A stretch of DNA of 8,041 nt from Faucicola sp937889485 (GCA_051653685.1 JBOFWQ010000053.1:1-8041); one strand, 5' to 3'; positions 1-6,845 are shown, counted from the stretch's first letter. Notes: generated from the sequence alone by a model not told the origin. Numbers and translations: made by a program.

Positions 1-49
1 ACCGCCATTTATCAAATTTATAAGAAATTGCTGCAAGAATCATACCCAT
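1..49 (-). CDS. possible 5' end of a minus-strand gene leaving the window (partial)
   Basis: An ATG at 47-49 opens a minus-strand frame that stays open to the left edge and reads MGMILAAISYKFDKWR. A hydrophobic start followed by charged residues is believable as a protein N-terminus, and the strand agrees with every firm gene here. Against it, there is no clear Shine-Dalgarno sequence, only 16 codons are visible, and two plus-strand frames are also open from position 1 to stops at 76-78 and 80-82. A second in-frame ATG lies at 41-43. No function can be given. Confidence 0.22.
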   Translation of the reverse strand, partial: MGMILAAISYKFDKWR

Positions 50-90
50 ATAAAAAATTTAGATTTATTATCAATTAGTTAGATTTTTAC

Positions 91-108
91 CGTATCAGTA
101 TTTATACG
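91..108. repeat. short inverted repeat downstream of comF
   Basis: CGTAT (91-95) and ATACG (104-108) can pair around an 8-base loop, 33 bp past the comF stop codon. No U-run follows on either strand, so it is a poor candidate for an intrinsic terminator. It could be a 3'-end RNA stabiliser or chance in AT-rich DNA. Confidence 0.25.
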
Positions 109-118
109 CTGAGCTGCC

Positions 119-124
119 ATTATA
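119..124 (-). promoter_or_regulatory. possible -10 box (TATAAT) downstream of comF
   Basis: A perfect TATAAT lies on the minus strand just past the comF stop, oriented to read toward the possible gene start at position 49. No hexamer resembling TTGACA is found 16-18 bases upstream and there is no extended TGn element. In AT-rich DNA such matches are common, so this is only a candidate. Confidence 0.2.
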
Positions 125-140
125 GCCGATATTTGCAAGT

Positions 141-872
141 TTAGATGCCATGAAGCACAGATCTGGCGAATAAAGTGTGGTTTTTACCCGTTGCCAGTAA
201 GGTATGCGCTAGCTCATCCATGGTTGCCCCCGTGGTGACCACATCATCAAATAAAATAAGGTGCTTAACAGGCGGCGGATGGCTCAAGAAAAAAGCCCCT
301 GTCATATTGCTTAGCCGTTCTTCTCTACTAAGCCCCTGCTGATGGGGTCTATCAAGGCGGTACACACCGTCAAATACGGGTATCTGCCAATGAAAGCTCA
401 AATATGCGGTCAATATACCGAGTGGATCAAAACCGCGTTGTTGTAGGCGCTGCTTGGTGGTGGGTACACGTACAATCAGCGCGTTTTTGGCGTGGCATCC
501 TGTGGGTACTTGTAGCTGACGAATGGCATGTACCAACACAGGAAGACCATGGAGTTGTTGGTTATTTTTAAATCCTAGCATCACTTCATCTAGGGGGTAA
601 CTATAACTGGCACTTGCCACGCCTTTGAGTGATTGGGTTGGCAGATGCAGGTCAAAGTGAGCCACTTGCCAATGAATACGCTGATGGCAGGCTTCACACA
701 GATAGCGCTGACGGTTAAACCAATGACGATGCGCGCGCTGAATATGGCCGGCACTCACTGGCTGGCAGGCAGATATGCTGCATAAATAACAGCGGTTGCC
801 CATCAAAGCTTGGTAAGTTAAGGCACTGGCAAAAGGCAGTTGCCACCATCGGGGAATGCAGCTTTGCGGCAT
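141..872 (-). CDS. comF: ComF family protein (phosphoribosyltransferase-like, competence-associated)
   Basis: This 243-residue cytoplasmic protein has the standard ComF layout. The N-terminal part has two cysteine pairs, C28/C31 and C59/C62, typical of the zinc-ribbon region of the family. The C-terminal part is a type I phosphoribosyltransferase-like domain with the RGF element at 146-148, the QQGLSREERLSN stretch at 178-189, and the PRPP-loop motif ILFDDVVTTGATMDE at 206-220. ComF is needed for natural transformation in several bacteria and is thought to act on incoming single-stranded DNA in the cytoplasm; its exact biochemistry is unsettled. The gene starts 8 bp after the pldA stop and is probably translated from the pldA mRNA. 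The start at 872 has an AAGGGA about 15 bases upstream, which is a poor spacing; M24, just before the first cysteine pair, is the alternative but lacks any ribosome site. Length is normal (E. coli homologue about 227 residues). Confidence 0.92.
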   Translation of the reverse strand: MPQSCIPRWWQLPFASALTYQALMGNRCYLCSISACQPVSAGHIQRAHRHWFNRQRYLCEACHQRIHWQVAHFDLHLPTQSLKGVASASYSYPLDEVMLGFKNNQQLHGLPVLVHAIRQLQVPTGCHAKNALIVRVPTTKQRLQQRGFDPLGILTAYLSFHWQIPVFDGVYRLDRPHQQGLSREERLSNMTGAFFLSHPPPVKHLILFDDVVTTGATMDELAHTLLATGKNHTLFARSVLHGI

Positions 873-880
873 TTTGGCGA

Positions 881-2149
881 TTATAATCCCTTAAAATCAT
901 TGAACATAAGCCCGATACCCACGTTGGTACTTTTATGGTTATAGTCTTGAACGTTTTCGCCATAGCCATGAAATAGCTGAATATAAGCCTTCATGCCACC
1001 TGTCAAAGGATAGGCATAGTCAATTTGTACCGCGCCATTGTGGGTACTTGGGTTGTAGCGCATCACACCGCCCACCGTACTATGGTTGTCTAGCCCGTAT
1101 AACCAACGGATATCGCCATACCCCATGTAGTCGCCAATATCAGGGTTATCTGAAGCTTTGTTGCTCTCTTTGCCGATAAGCCAAAGGCGAGGTATCACGG
1201 TTAAGTTGCCCCATTCTGTCCCTGCCATCACATAGGCGCGGTTCCAAGAACGTGATAGTGGATCAGATTGTCCATTTGACTGATGAACCAGCCCTGCACC
1301 TAGTAATCTTAGGGTGCCATTAAACGGTAATTGGGCTTTGACAGGTTGGGTCAAAAAAATCTCTGGCTGATAATCTGAGCTTCTAAAGGGTCTAGAGTGG
1401 CGATTGTATAGTTGCCAATATGACTGTTGGGTGTAGCCTACCCACACATCGGCATTGGTACCAAACACATCTTCAGCAAGTTTAGTTTTTAACGAAATTT
1501 GCATTTTGGTGTCTAGATTTTGTAAGGCGTCATGATTGGCAACAACCGATTTTTGATTGGGCGAATGAATATCATAGTTGGGAGTGGCATTGTACCAAAC
1601 GGGCATCACATACATGGGTAAGTGTGGGCGTACTGTCAAAATACCTTTTGGATCATTTTTATCCAAGTCAAACAATACACTAAGCGGCGTGTATTGCTCT
1701 ATATCGGCTTTGGTAATACCCACTTCCTGCAAGATGTCGTTGTCTTGGGCATCTGCCACAATGTCTTCTTCTAGGTCGGATTGAGAATCTGTGGTATCTA
1801 AAGCGCTCTCTGTGGGTTGATTAAGGGCTAAAACCGCCACGGCTTTACCTTCTTTTAGACTCACTTCAACGGTTTTTGCCAGGTCAAGGGGTGCTTTTTT
1901 GGTGGGTCCGATACTACCTGTGGTAACTTTATCAAAACACGCTAGCCGTGCCGTGTTGTCACTAATTTTTGAACAAGTAAGTAACTTATCTTTTTCTACC
2001 AATAAGCCACTGGGTTTATTGTTGGTTGCCGTGGTGCTGTCGGATGCGGCTTTGACTGGCGTGGGCATGGCATGGGCAGCTGAGACAAAAGTCAGGGCAG
2101 AACAAAACACCCAAGAATAAGACGGACGGGAGGCAAAAAGCTGTGACAT
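881..2149 (-). CDS. pldA: outer membrane phospholipase A1 (OMPLA)
   Basis: PldA is a calcium-dependent outer-membrane beta-barrel that hydrolyses acyl esters of phospholipids reaching the outer leaflet. The 422-residue precursor starts with a signal peptide, probably cut after AHA at 25-27. The catalytic region HQSNGQSDPLSRSWNR contains H289, S291 and N303, matching H142/S144/N156 of the E. coli enzyme; S243 (in TQQSYWQLYN) and S299 match calcium-site serines. R147 of E. coli is a glutamine here (Q294), which may be tolerated if the ligand is the backbone carbonyl. Before the barrel lies an extension of roughly 130 residues with a CSKISDNTARLACFD motif (C59-D73) and an acidic linker, so the protein is much longer than the E. 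coli enzyme (289 residues). The start at 2149 was chosen because AAAGG stands 7 bases before it; an in-frame GTG at 2176 and ATG at 2167 lack such a site. comF follows after 8 bp. Confidence 0.95.
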   Translation of the reverse strand: MSQLFASRPSYSWVFCSALTFVSAAHAMPTPVKAASDSTTATNNKPSGLLVEKDKLLTCSKISDNTARLACFDKVTTGSIGPTKKAPLDLAKTVEVSLKEGKAVAVLALNQPTESALDTTDSQSDLEEDIVADAQDNDILQEVGITKADIEQYTPLSVLFDLDKNDPKGILTVRPHLPMYVMPVWYNATPNYDIHSPNQKSVVANHDALQNLDTKMQISLKTKLAEDVFGTNADVWVGYTQQSYWQLYNRHSRPFRSSDYQPEIFLTQPVKAQLPFNGTLRLLGAGLVHQSNGQSDPLSRSWNRAYVMAGTEWGNLTVIPRLWLIGKESNKASDNPDIGDYMGYGDIRWLYGLDNHSTVGGVMRYNPSTHNGAVQIDYAYPLTGGMKAYIQLFHGYGENVQDYNHKSTNVGIGLMFNDFKGL

Positions 2150-2156
2150 AAAGTGG

Positions 2157-2161
2157 CCTTT
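2157..2161 (-). promoter_or_regulatory. ribosome binding site fixing the pldA start
   Basis: The minus strand reads AAAGG here, with 7 bases before the ATG at 2147-2149. The upstream in-frame GTG (2176) and ATG (2167) have no comparable site. The signal peptide also begins naturally at the 2149 start. Confidence 0.7.
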
Positions 2162-2291
2162 TATCATAAATATCACTCATGATACCAAATTATTGTGACG
2201 TTAGGCTAACAAAACTCTTATGATTTTTCACTTGACTTGACTGCTTAGTCACAACAAAACTACATGCGGTATGGCTGATTATGAGTTGTTA

Positions 2292-2326
2292 AGCCACTTT
2301 TTTTATTCAAAAATGGCTATTTTTTT
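2292..2326 (+). terminator. hairpin with T-run on the plus strand between the lipoprotein gene and pldA
   Basis: AGCCA (2292-2296) pairs with TGGCT (2314-2318); adjacent T- and A-runs extend the stem past one bulged C. Seven T follow at 2320-2326 on the plus strand, so as an intrinsic terminator it would act on plus-strand RNA. Read on the minus strand, where the flanking genes lie, the stem is preceded by a run of A and followed only by TT. It may still form in the mRNA about 45 bases past the lipoprotein stop and protect its 3' end, or it may limit antisense transcription. Confidence 0.35.
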
Positions 2327-2360
2327 AAGAGGAAGACGAGGAAAATTTTTCGACAAATAT

Positions 2361-2888
2361 TTACCCGTACTTTTTGCCTTGGTACATAAGCCACCCGTCT
2401 TGATGACGACTAGCGGGGTCGTGGTGTGTCCAATGTATCACCCCACCTTTTGGGTTGTAGATGTATTCACCGTAAAATTGAATGGGGGTGTGCGGCTTGA
2501 GGTTGTCAATGCGTGGTGCTAGATCAATGTTATGTGCCACTAATAAGGTAAGCTTGGGATAGTCGGTAAGTTTGATCAAAAATTTTTGGTGGCGACTACC
2601 GTCGTTGTCATCTTTGAGCAGTTTGACCACTTCGCCACAGCCTAACACTTGGATTTTTTGGTTGGGGTTTTGTGCTTGGTAGGCTTGATAAATACGGTCA
2701 TTGCGGCAAGTCGTACTTTGTTGGACACTTTGTTGGACAGTTTGCTGGCGCTTGGCGATAGGTTGGTTTTGCGCCTCGGTTTTGGTGGCTGCCACTGCTT
2801 GGGGGTTGGCATCTGGGGTACAGCCTGTGATTAGCACAGTGAGCGCAAGCAATAGGCGGGCATCTAATAGGGTGAAGCGGTGGTACAT
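2361..2888 (-). CDS. DUF3465 family lipoprotein
   Basis: The 175-residue product begins with a lipoprotein signal peptide ending in the lipobox ITGC, lipidated at C23. A low-complexity Gln/Ser/Thr/Ala linker follows (about 24-60), then a compact C-terminal domain with the stretches VLGCGEVVKLLKDDNDGSRH, LLVAHNIDLAPRI and GGVIHWTHHDP, recalled from DUF3465 proteins. That family is widespread in gammaproteobacteria and has no established function; the conserved His and Asp residues might bind metal or form an active site, which is speculation. Two cysteines (one just after the linker, one in the VLGCG stretch) could pair in the periplasm. It begins 8 bp after the dsbD stop, with AAGG (2900-2903) inside the dsbD 3' end as its ribosome site, so it is most likely co-transcribed with dsbD. 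An in-frame TTG at 2894, five bases from that AAGG, is an alternative start adding two residues. Confidence 0.85.
   Translation of the reverse strand: MYHRFTLLDARLLLALTVLITGCTPDANPQAVAATKTEAQNQPIAKRQQTVQQSVQQSTTCRNDRIYQAYQAQNPNQKIQVLGCGEVVKLLKDDNDGSRHQKFLIKLTDYPKLTLLVAHNIDLAPRIDNLKPHTPIQFYGEYIYNPKGGVIHWTHHDPASRHQDGWLMYQGKKYG
2717..2752 (-). repeat. 12-bp tandem repeat in the lipoprotein linker
   Basis: On the plus strand two copies of TTTGTTGGACA(C/G) lie head to tail at 2717-2728 and 2729-2740, followed by a degenerate third (2741-2752). On the coding strand they encode the repeated Gln-Gln-Thr/Ser-Val of the linker. The unit is four codons, so gain or loss of copies would keep the reading frame and only change linker length. 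Confidence 0.7.
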
Positions 2889-2896
2889 ACGCAATG

Positions 2897-5047
2897 TTAC
2901 CTTACTGTGGTGATAGAAGATTGGTTGAGTTGGCTCAAAGTTTGCTCAAATTGGGGACGCTTGACTTCACCGTTTTGTCTGGCAGCCAGTTGACCATTTT
3001 GATAATACAATAGCACAGGTGGCCCAAATACTTTGAGGGTTTCATAGATAGCTTTGCTATCGGCATTGTTGTCGGTTACATCAAGTTTGATTACCTGCCA
3101 GTTGCTAAGGGCAGCAGGCGGAGCGGCAAATAAGTTTTTGTCCATAATACGACACTCAATACACCAATCGGCACTGACATCTACCAACACTTGAGGATAT
3201 TGGGTCAATAAAGGCGAAAGCTGCGCTAGGCTACTCACTTTGATCATTGTGCTGGGCGCTGCCGTTGACGCCAAACTGGCTTGGGCGCTAGGGCTAGATT
3301 TTGTCAACTGATTGAGTGGCTGCCAACTGTCTTGGCTACCACTTGCCATGCCCACCACCAAACAAGCACACCAAAGCATCAATACCGCTGCCACTGCTTT
3401 GCTAAGGAGTTGTCCTTTACCTTGCCAACCCCACGCCCATACTGCCACTACCGCAAACCACAATGCCCAAAGCGCCAACATCCATGTAGAAAGCAAAACA
3501 CGCTCAATCAATAATAGGGCGACTGCAAATAATAACAGGCTAAAACCCATTTTTACCCAGTTCATCCAGTCGCCCGCTTTTGGCATGAAATTGCCCTGTG
3601 TGGCACCCAAAATAATCAGCGGCGTGGACAGACCAAGACCCATAACAAATAGCGCAAAAAAACCGATGACAGGGTTACCAATTGCTGCCACGCCCGCCAA
3701 TGCGCCCGCAAGTGGGGCTGAAATACAAGGCGATACTACCAACGCCGAAAAAAATCCTGCCAAATAGCTACCACTGAGGCTACCCAAACGGTTTTCACCG
3801 ACCTGCCCCAAACGCTGCAGCTTGATTTGCCATGACAGTGGCAGCCGTATTGCCAGAACATCCATCATGTATAAACCAAGCACAATAAACAAACCTGCAA
3901 AGGTGAGTAAGACGGCAGGGTTTTGTAGCCAATTTAATACGCCCAAAGATTGCCCAAAAACGGCAATTAATGCCCCTAATACGCCATAACTGGTGGACAC
4001 CCCAAGCCCATAGCTACCTGTGAGCATCAACCCTTTTTTGGCAGAAGGGTTATGCTGACGCGCCACGATATTGGCAACAATGGGTAGCATGGGTAGCACA
4101 CAAGGCATAAACGCCAAACCCAACCCTGCCAAAAACAGTAGCAGTAACGCCAAACCAAGGTGATCATTTAGCCCAAATGGGTCCTGTGTTGCTTGGGACG
4201 GTGCCGCGATCATGGGCTCGGCAGCTAGGCTAGGCGCGCTATCTGCCACCGAAGCGGCAATGACGGCGGCTGGACTACTCGCCGCAGCAGCGCTTGAGGC
4301 AACCACGCTTGCTAGCGACTGGGTAGAACTTGCCACAGAAGGCGCTGCTTGTTGCACAAAGGTGGTACTGGTTGCCTCGCTATTTTGTTCAGCTTTTGCG
4401 GGGGGCACATTGGCAGGCTCAGGCTGCGTTGTTACAGTGGGCGGCACCGAGGCGACAATCGCGGGCTTGGCAGCTATAGAGGATTTTGGTTTTTGGGTGG
4501 GGGGCAGATTGGTGGGCGATAACTGAGCAATGCTAAAGATGGTTTTTTCTGGCGGGTAGCACAGTCCTGCCTTGGCACAACCTTGCCATTTTATTGTTCC
4601 TGTTTGTGCTGTTATCGCTGTTGAACTAGATAGCACCGTGGTTACGGTCACAGGCTGTTCAAATACTGCCACGCGCCCAAAATCTGGGTCATTGACATAG
4701 CTAGGCGCTTCACTAAACTGTAGCGGACTTGCGGTAACGCCCGCTGGTAGCTCTAGCTTAAATTTATTTTGATAAACATAATAGCCGTCTTTGACTGTCA
4801 CTTGCACCGTTAACTTGTTTTGCTGCAGCAAAGGGGTCACTTGAAATGCTTGCGCCGCGGGCAACGGTTTTTTGGTGGCTATGTTGTCATTGCCCGTGTT
4901 CGCTGCTGTTTCAAAAACATCGCTAAGACTTAACGCGTGAGCTTGCGGATAGCTCACGCACGACACCCAGCCAATCACCCCCATCAAAATAGGATGGTGC
5001 CAGCGCTTTGCGCGTTGATAAGGGGTTTTGGGGGTAAATGTCATCAT
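2897..5047 (-). CDS. dsbD: thiol:disulfide interchange protein DsbD
   Basis: DsbD moves electrons from cytoplasmic thioredoxin across the inner membrane to periplasmic partners such as DsbC, DsbG and CcmG. All three parts and their cysteine pairs are present in the 716-residue protein: a signal peptide cut after AHA near residue 38; the N-terminal periplasmic domain with GCAKAGLCYPPE (C157, C163); a membrane domain of about eight helices (299-568) with MPCVLPMLP (C316) and VVSPCISAP (C441); and a C-terminal thioredoxin fold with ADWCIEC (C629, C632) and the cis-proline region FGPPVL near 674-679. Between the first two parts is an Ala/Ser/Pro/Thr-rich linker (about 176-289), making the protein some 150 residues longer than E. 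coli DsbD (565). The frame is open up to 5134, overlapping gspG, but the signal peptide points to the ATG at 5047 or the adjacent one at 5044; the nearest AAAGG lies 13 bases off. It sits 28 bp after gspG and 8 bp before the lipoprotein gene. Confidence 0.95.
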   Translation of the reverse strand: MMTFTPKTPYQRAKRWHHPILMGVIGWVSCVSYPQAHALSLSDVFETAANTGNDNIATKKPLPAAQAFQVTPLLQQNKLTVQVTVKDGYYVYQNKFKLELPAGVTASPLQFSEAPSYVNDPDFGRVAVFEQPVTVTTVLSSSTAITAQTGTIKWQGCAKAGLCYPPEKTIFSIAQLSPTNLPPTQKPKSSIAAKPAIVASVPPTVTTQPEPANVPPAKAEQNSEATSTTFVQQAAPSVASSTQSLASVVASSAAAASSPAAVIAASVADSAPSLAAEPMIAAPSQATQDPFGLNDHLGLALLLLFLAGLGLAFMPCVLPMLPIVANIVARQHNPSAKKGLMLTGSYGLGVSTSYGVLGALIAVFGQSLGVLNWLQNPAVLLTFAGLFIVLGLYMMDVLAIRLPLSWQIKLQRLGQVGENRLGSLSGSYLAGFFSALVVSPCISAPLAGALAGVAAIGNPVIGFFALFVMGLGLSTPLIILGATQGNFMPKAGDWMNWVKMGFSLLLFAVALLLIERVLLSTWMLALWALWFAVVAVWAWGWQGKGQLLSKAVAAVLMLWCACLVVGMASGSQDSWQPLNQLTKSSPSAQASLASTAAPSTMIKVSSLAQLSPLLTQYPQVLVDVSADWCIECRIMDKNLFAAPPAALSNWQVIKLDVTDNNADSKAIYETLKVFGPPVLLYYQNGQLAARQNGEVKRPQFEQTLSQLNQSSITTVR

Positions 5048-5075
5048 AATAGTATGAAAGCCTTTGTAGAACGAT

Positions 5076-5540
5076 TTATAATTTTGCAAATATATCGGCG
5101 TCTTGTCCTTCGCCGCCTTCTTTACCATCGGCACCTAGCGAAAACAAATCATAGGCTCTGCCCTCGCTACCAGGTGTGACGTATTGTAGCTCATTATCCC
5201 AGCCATCTTTTGGAAAACCGCCTTTGACATAGCCGCCTTCTGGCCAGTTTTTTGCCCCTTGTGGTGGCTGAATCAGCGCATTTAATCCTTCTTGGGTAGT
5301 GGGATAATGCCCATTATCTACTTTAAACATATCAATGGCATTAGAAGTGGTCGCAAGGGCGGTTTCTGTGGTTTTGACGCGCGCTTTGTCGCTTTGACCC
5401 ACCACTTTTGGCACCACCAGACCCGCCAAGATTGCCAAAATCACGATCACTACCATCACTTCAATCAAGGTAAAGCCTGCGTGGGTTTGGCGGTGGGCTA
5501 AAGTAAGTTTTGAGGGATGAGGTTGATTAAAAAAACGCAT
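5076..5540 (-). CDS. gspG: type II secretion system major pseudopilin GspG
   Basis: GspG is the main subunit of the periplasmic pseudopilus that drives type II secretion. The 154-residue precursor has a class III prepilin signal: a leader ending in HAG, cleavage after G22, then FTLIEVMVVIVILAILAGLV with the conserved Glu at position +5 (E27). The C-terminal half has the GspG signatures YPTTQEGLNALIQPP (80-94), FPKDGWDNELQYVTPGSEG (109-127) and the loop FSLGADGKEGGEGQDADI (133-150), whose acidic residues bind calcium in characterised homologues. The 22-residue leader is longer than the usual 6-10 and no later ATG lies before the cleavage site. The gene follows gspF after 72 bp and precedes dsbD by 28 bp. 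Processing requires a prepilin peptidase encoded elsewhere. A weak GGAAG is 6 bases from the start. Confidence 0.96.
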   Translation of the reverse strand: MRFFNQPHPSKLTLAHRQTHAGFTLIEVMVVIVILAILAGLVVPKVVGQSDKARVKTTETALATTSNAIDMFKVDNGHYPTTQEGLNALIQPPQGAKNWPEGGYVKGGFPKDGWDNELQYVTPGSEGRAYDLFSLGADGKEGGEGQDADIFAKL

Positions 5541-5562
5541 ATTGAGCTTCCATTTTTCTAAA

Positions 5563-5568
5563 ATTATA
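5563..5568 (-). promoter_or_regulatory. possible internal -10 box upstream of gspG
   Basis: A perfect TATAAT on the minus strand lies 22 bases before the gspG start, within the 72-bp gspF-gspG gap. There is no recognisable -35 hexamer at 16-18 bases and no extended TGn. If active it would allow gspG, the most abundant pseudopilin, to be made in excess of gspF; otherwise it is chance. Confidence 0.25.
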
Positions 5569-5612
5569 AGTTTTTTGCCTGGGCGGCTATAGAGGGCTAT
5601 GAGCCAGCGTTA

Positions 5613-6818
5613 TTAGCCTGCCAAATCATTCATATTGATAATAGGCAACATCACTGCCATGACAATGGTCATCACCATAACACCCATCAGTACCAACATC
5701 AATGGTTCAAGCAGTGACAATAACGTGCTAATCATGGTGGTGGCTTCATTTTGCTGCATCGCTGCGGCGCGGGTGAGCATGTTATCAAGCTCGCCTGAGT
5801 TTTCCCCGCTTTTAATCATCTGCACCATCATGGCGGGAAAATAATCACTACGCTCGAGTTGGCTTGACAGGCTTGCCCCTTGGGTCACTTTGTCTGTGGC
5901 GTTCTCAATGCTACGCTGAATCTGCCCGTTGGTAGTGACCGCCCCGCCAATGCTGAGCGCTTCCACCAAGGGCACTCCCGAGCGTACCAAAATCGCCAAG
6001 GTGCTGGCAAAGCGGGCGGCATTTAGGCTACGCGATAATTTGCCAAAAATAGGCAGTCTGAGTACCATGTTATCAAAACTTGCCTTGCCTGCCGTGGTTT
6101 TGATAAATCTGATCAATAACCACAACCCCGCCACAAGCACCGTTATCAGTAGCCACCACCACTGAGTTAGTAAGGTGGATAGCGCAAGCACCACTTGGGT
6201 AATCCACGGCAATGCTTGCTCTGATTGTTCAAATACTTTGACAATTTTTGGCACCACAAAGGTCATCAAACCGACTACCACTGCCACTGCCATGATCAGC
6301 AGGATGATAGGATACACCATCGCACCTTGAATTTTTTTTTGCATGGCGAAGCGATTTTCGGTGTAATCTGCCAGTTGGTTCAAAATCAAATCCAAATGCC
6401 CAGAACGCTCGCCTGCCGCAATGGTGGCAATATAGATTGCGGGAAAATTGCCCGACTCTTGTAACGCGGCAGCGAGGCTATAACCTTCTAGAACTTTGGC
6501 GCGCACCCCATGCATCAGCGCTTTAATATGCGCCTTTTCACTTTGTTTGGCAATCGCTTGCAACGCTTGTTCAATGGGAATGGCAGCGGCAAGTAATACC
6601 GATAACTGCCTTGTAATCAACGCTAAATCATAAGCGCCCATCCCTTTTTGCCAAAAGCGGCGGGTGGTGGCATGGGTCTTTTGTACAGGTGCCACTTCAA
6701 TGGGTAGCCAGTTTTTTTCACGCAGTTGCTGGCGGACAAGCCTTGCAGAATCCGCCTCAAGAATACCTTGATGCGCTTTGCCTTGGGTATCCATGGCTTT
6801 GTATTGAAAGGCAGGCAT
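5613..6818 (-). CDS. gspF: type II secretion system inner membrane platform protein GspF
   Basis: GspF is the polytopic inner-membrane protein at the centre of the type II secretion assembly platform and contacts the ATPase GspE. The 401-residue product has the family's normal length. It opens with FQYKAMDTQGKAHQGILEA (4-22), the typical GspF N-terminus, and has two repeated cytoplasmic domains (about 68-168 and 270-370), each carrying the conserved GE-SG-LD element (GERSGHLD at 136-143, GENSGELD at 338-345). Membrane helices lie at about 169-189, 221-238 and 372-392. Its start is well supported by AGGGAG (6823-6828) four bases upstream. It begins 27 bp after the stop of the unknown gene and is followed by gspG. 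Homologous PilC of type IV pili is the alternative, but pairing with a GspG-type pseudopilin favours GspF. No gspE or gspD is in the window. Confidence 0.95.
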   Translation of the reverse strand: MPAFQYKAMDTQGKAHQGILEADSARLVRQQLREKNWLPIEVAPVQKTHATTRRFWQKGMGAYDLALITRQLSVLLAAAIPIEQALQAIAKQSEKAHIKALMHGVRAKVLEGYSLAAALQESGNFPAIYIATIAAGERSGHLDLILNQLADYTENRFAMQKKIQGAMVYPIILLIMAVAVVVGLMTFVVPKIVKVFEQSEQALPWITQVVLALSTLLTQWWWLLITVLVAGLWLLIRFIKTTAGKASFDNMVLRLPIFGKLSRSLNAARFASTLAILVRSGVPLVEALSIGGAVTTNGQIQRSIENATDKVTQGASLSSQLERSDYFPAMMVQMIKSGENSGELDNMLTRAAAMQQNEATTMISTLLSLLEPLMLVLMGVMVMTIVMAVMLPIINMNDLAG

Positions 6819-6845
6819 GTGACTCCCTAAACGTGATGCTGACGG

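Noticed and set aside
2150..2176. Longer pldA reading from GTG at 2176.
   Set aside because: The ATG at 2149 has AAAGG at a 7-base spacing and begins a normal signal peptide; the extension has neither.
2271..2522. Plus-strand 83-residue frame beginning in the gap before pldA.
   Set aside because: It overlaps the conserved DUF3465 domain in antisense and contains the T-run hairpin near its start.
3312..3767. Plus-strand 151-residue frame opposite the DsbD membrane domain.
   Set aside because: Antisense to well-conserved dsbD coding sequence, with no motif and no ribosome site.
4212..4526. Plus-strand Ala/Gly-rich 104-residue frame opposite dsbD.
   Set aside because: It is the antisense shadow of the low-complexity DsbD linker; GC-rich Ala/Ser codons leave the opposite strand open by chance.
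5048..5134. Longer dsbD reading from 5134, overlapping gspG by 59 bp.
   Set aside because: It would place about 29 polar, lysine-rich residues before the signal peptide; the ATG at 5047 gives a normal signal sequence.
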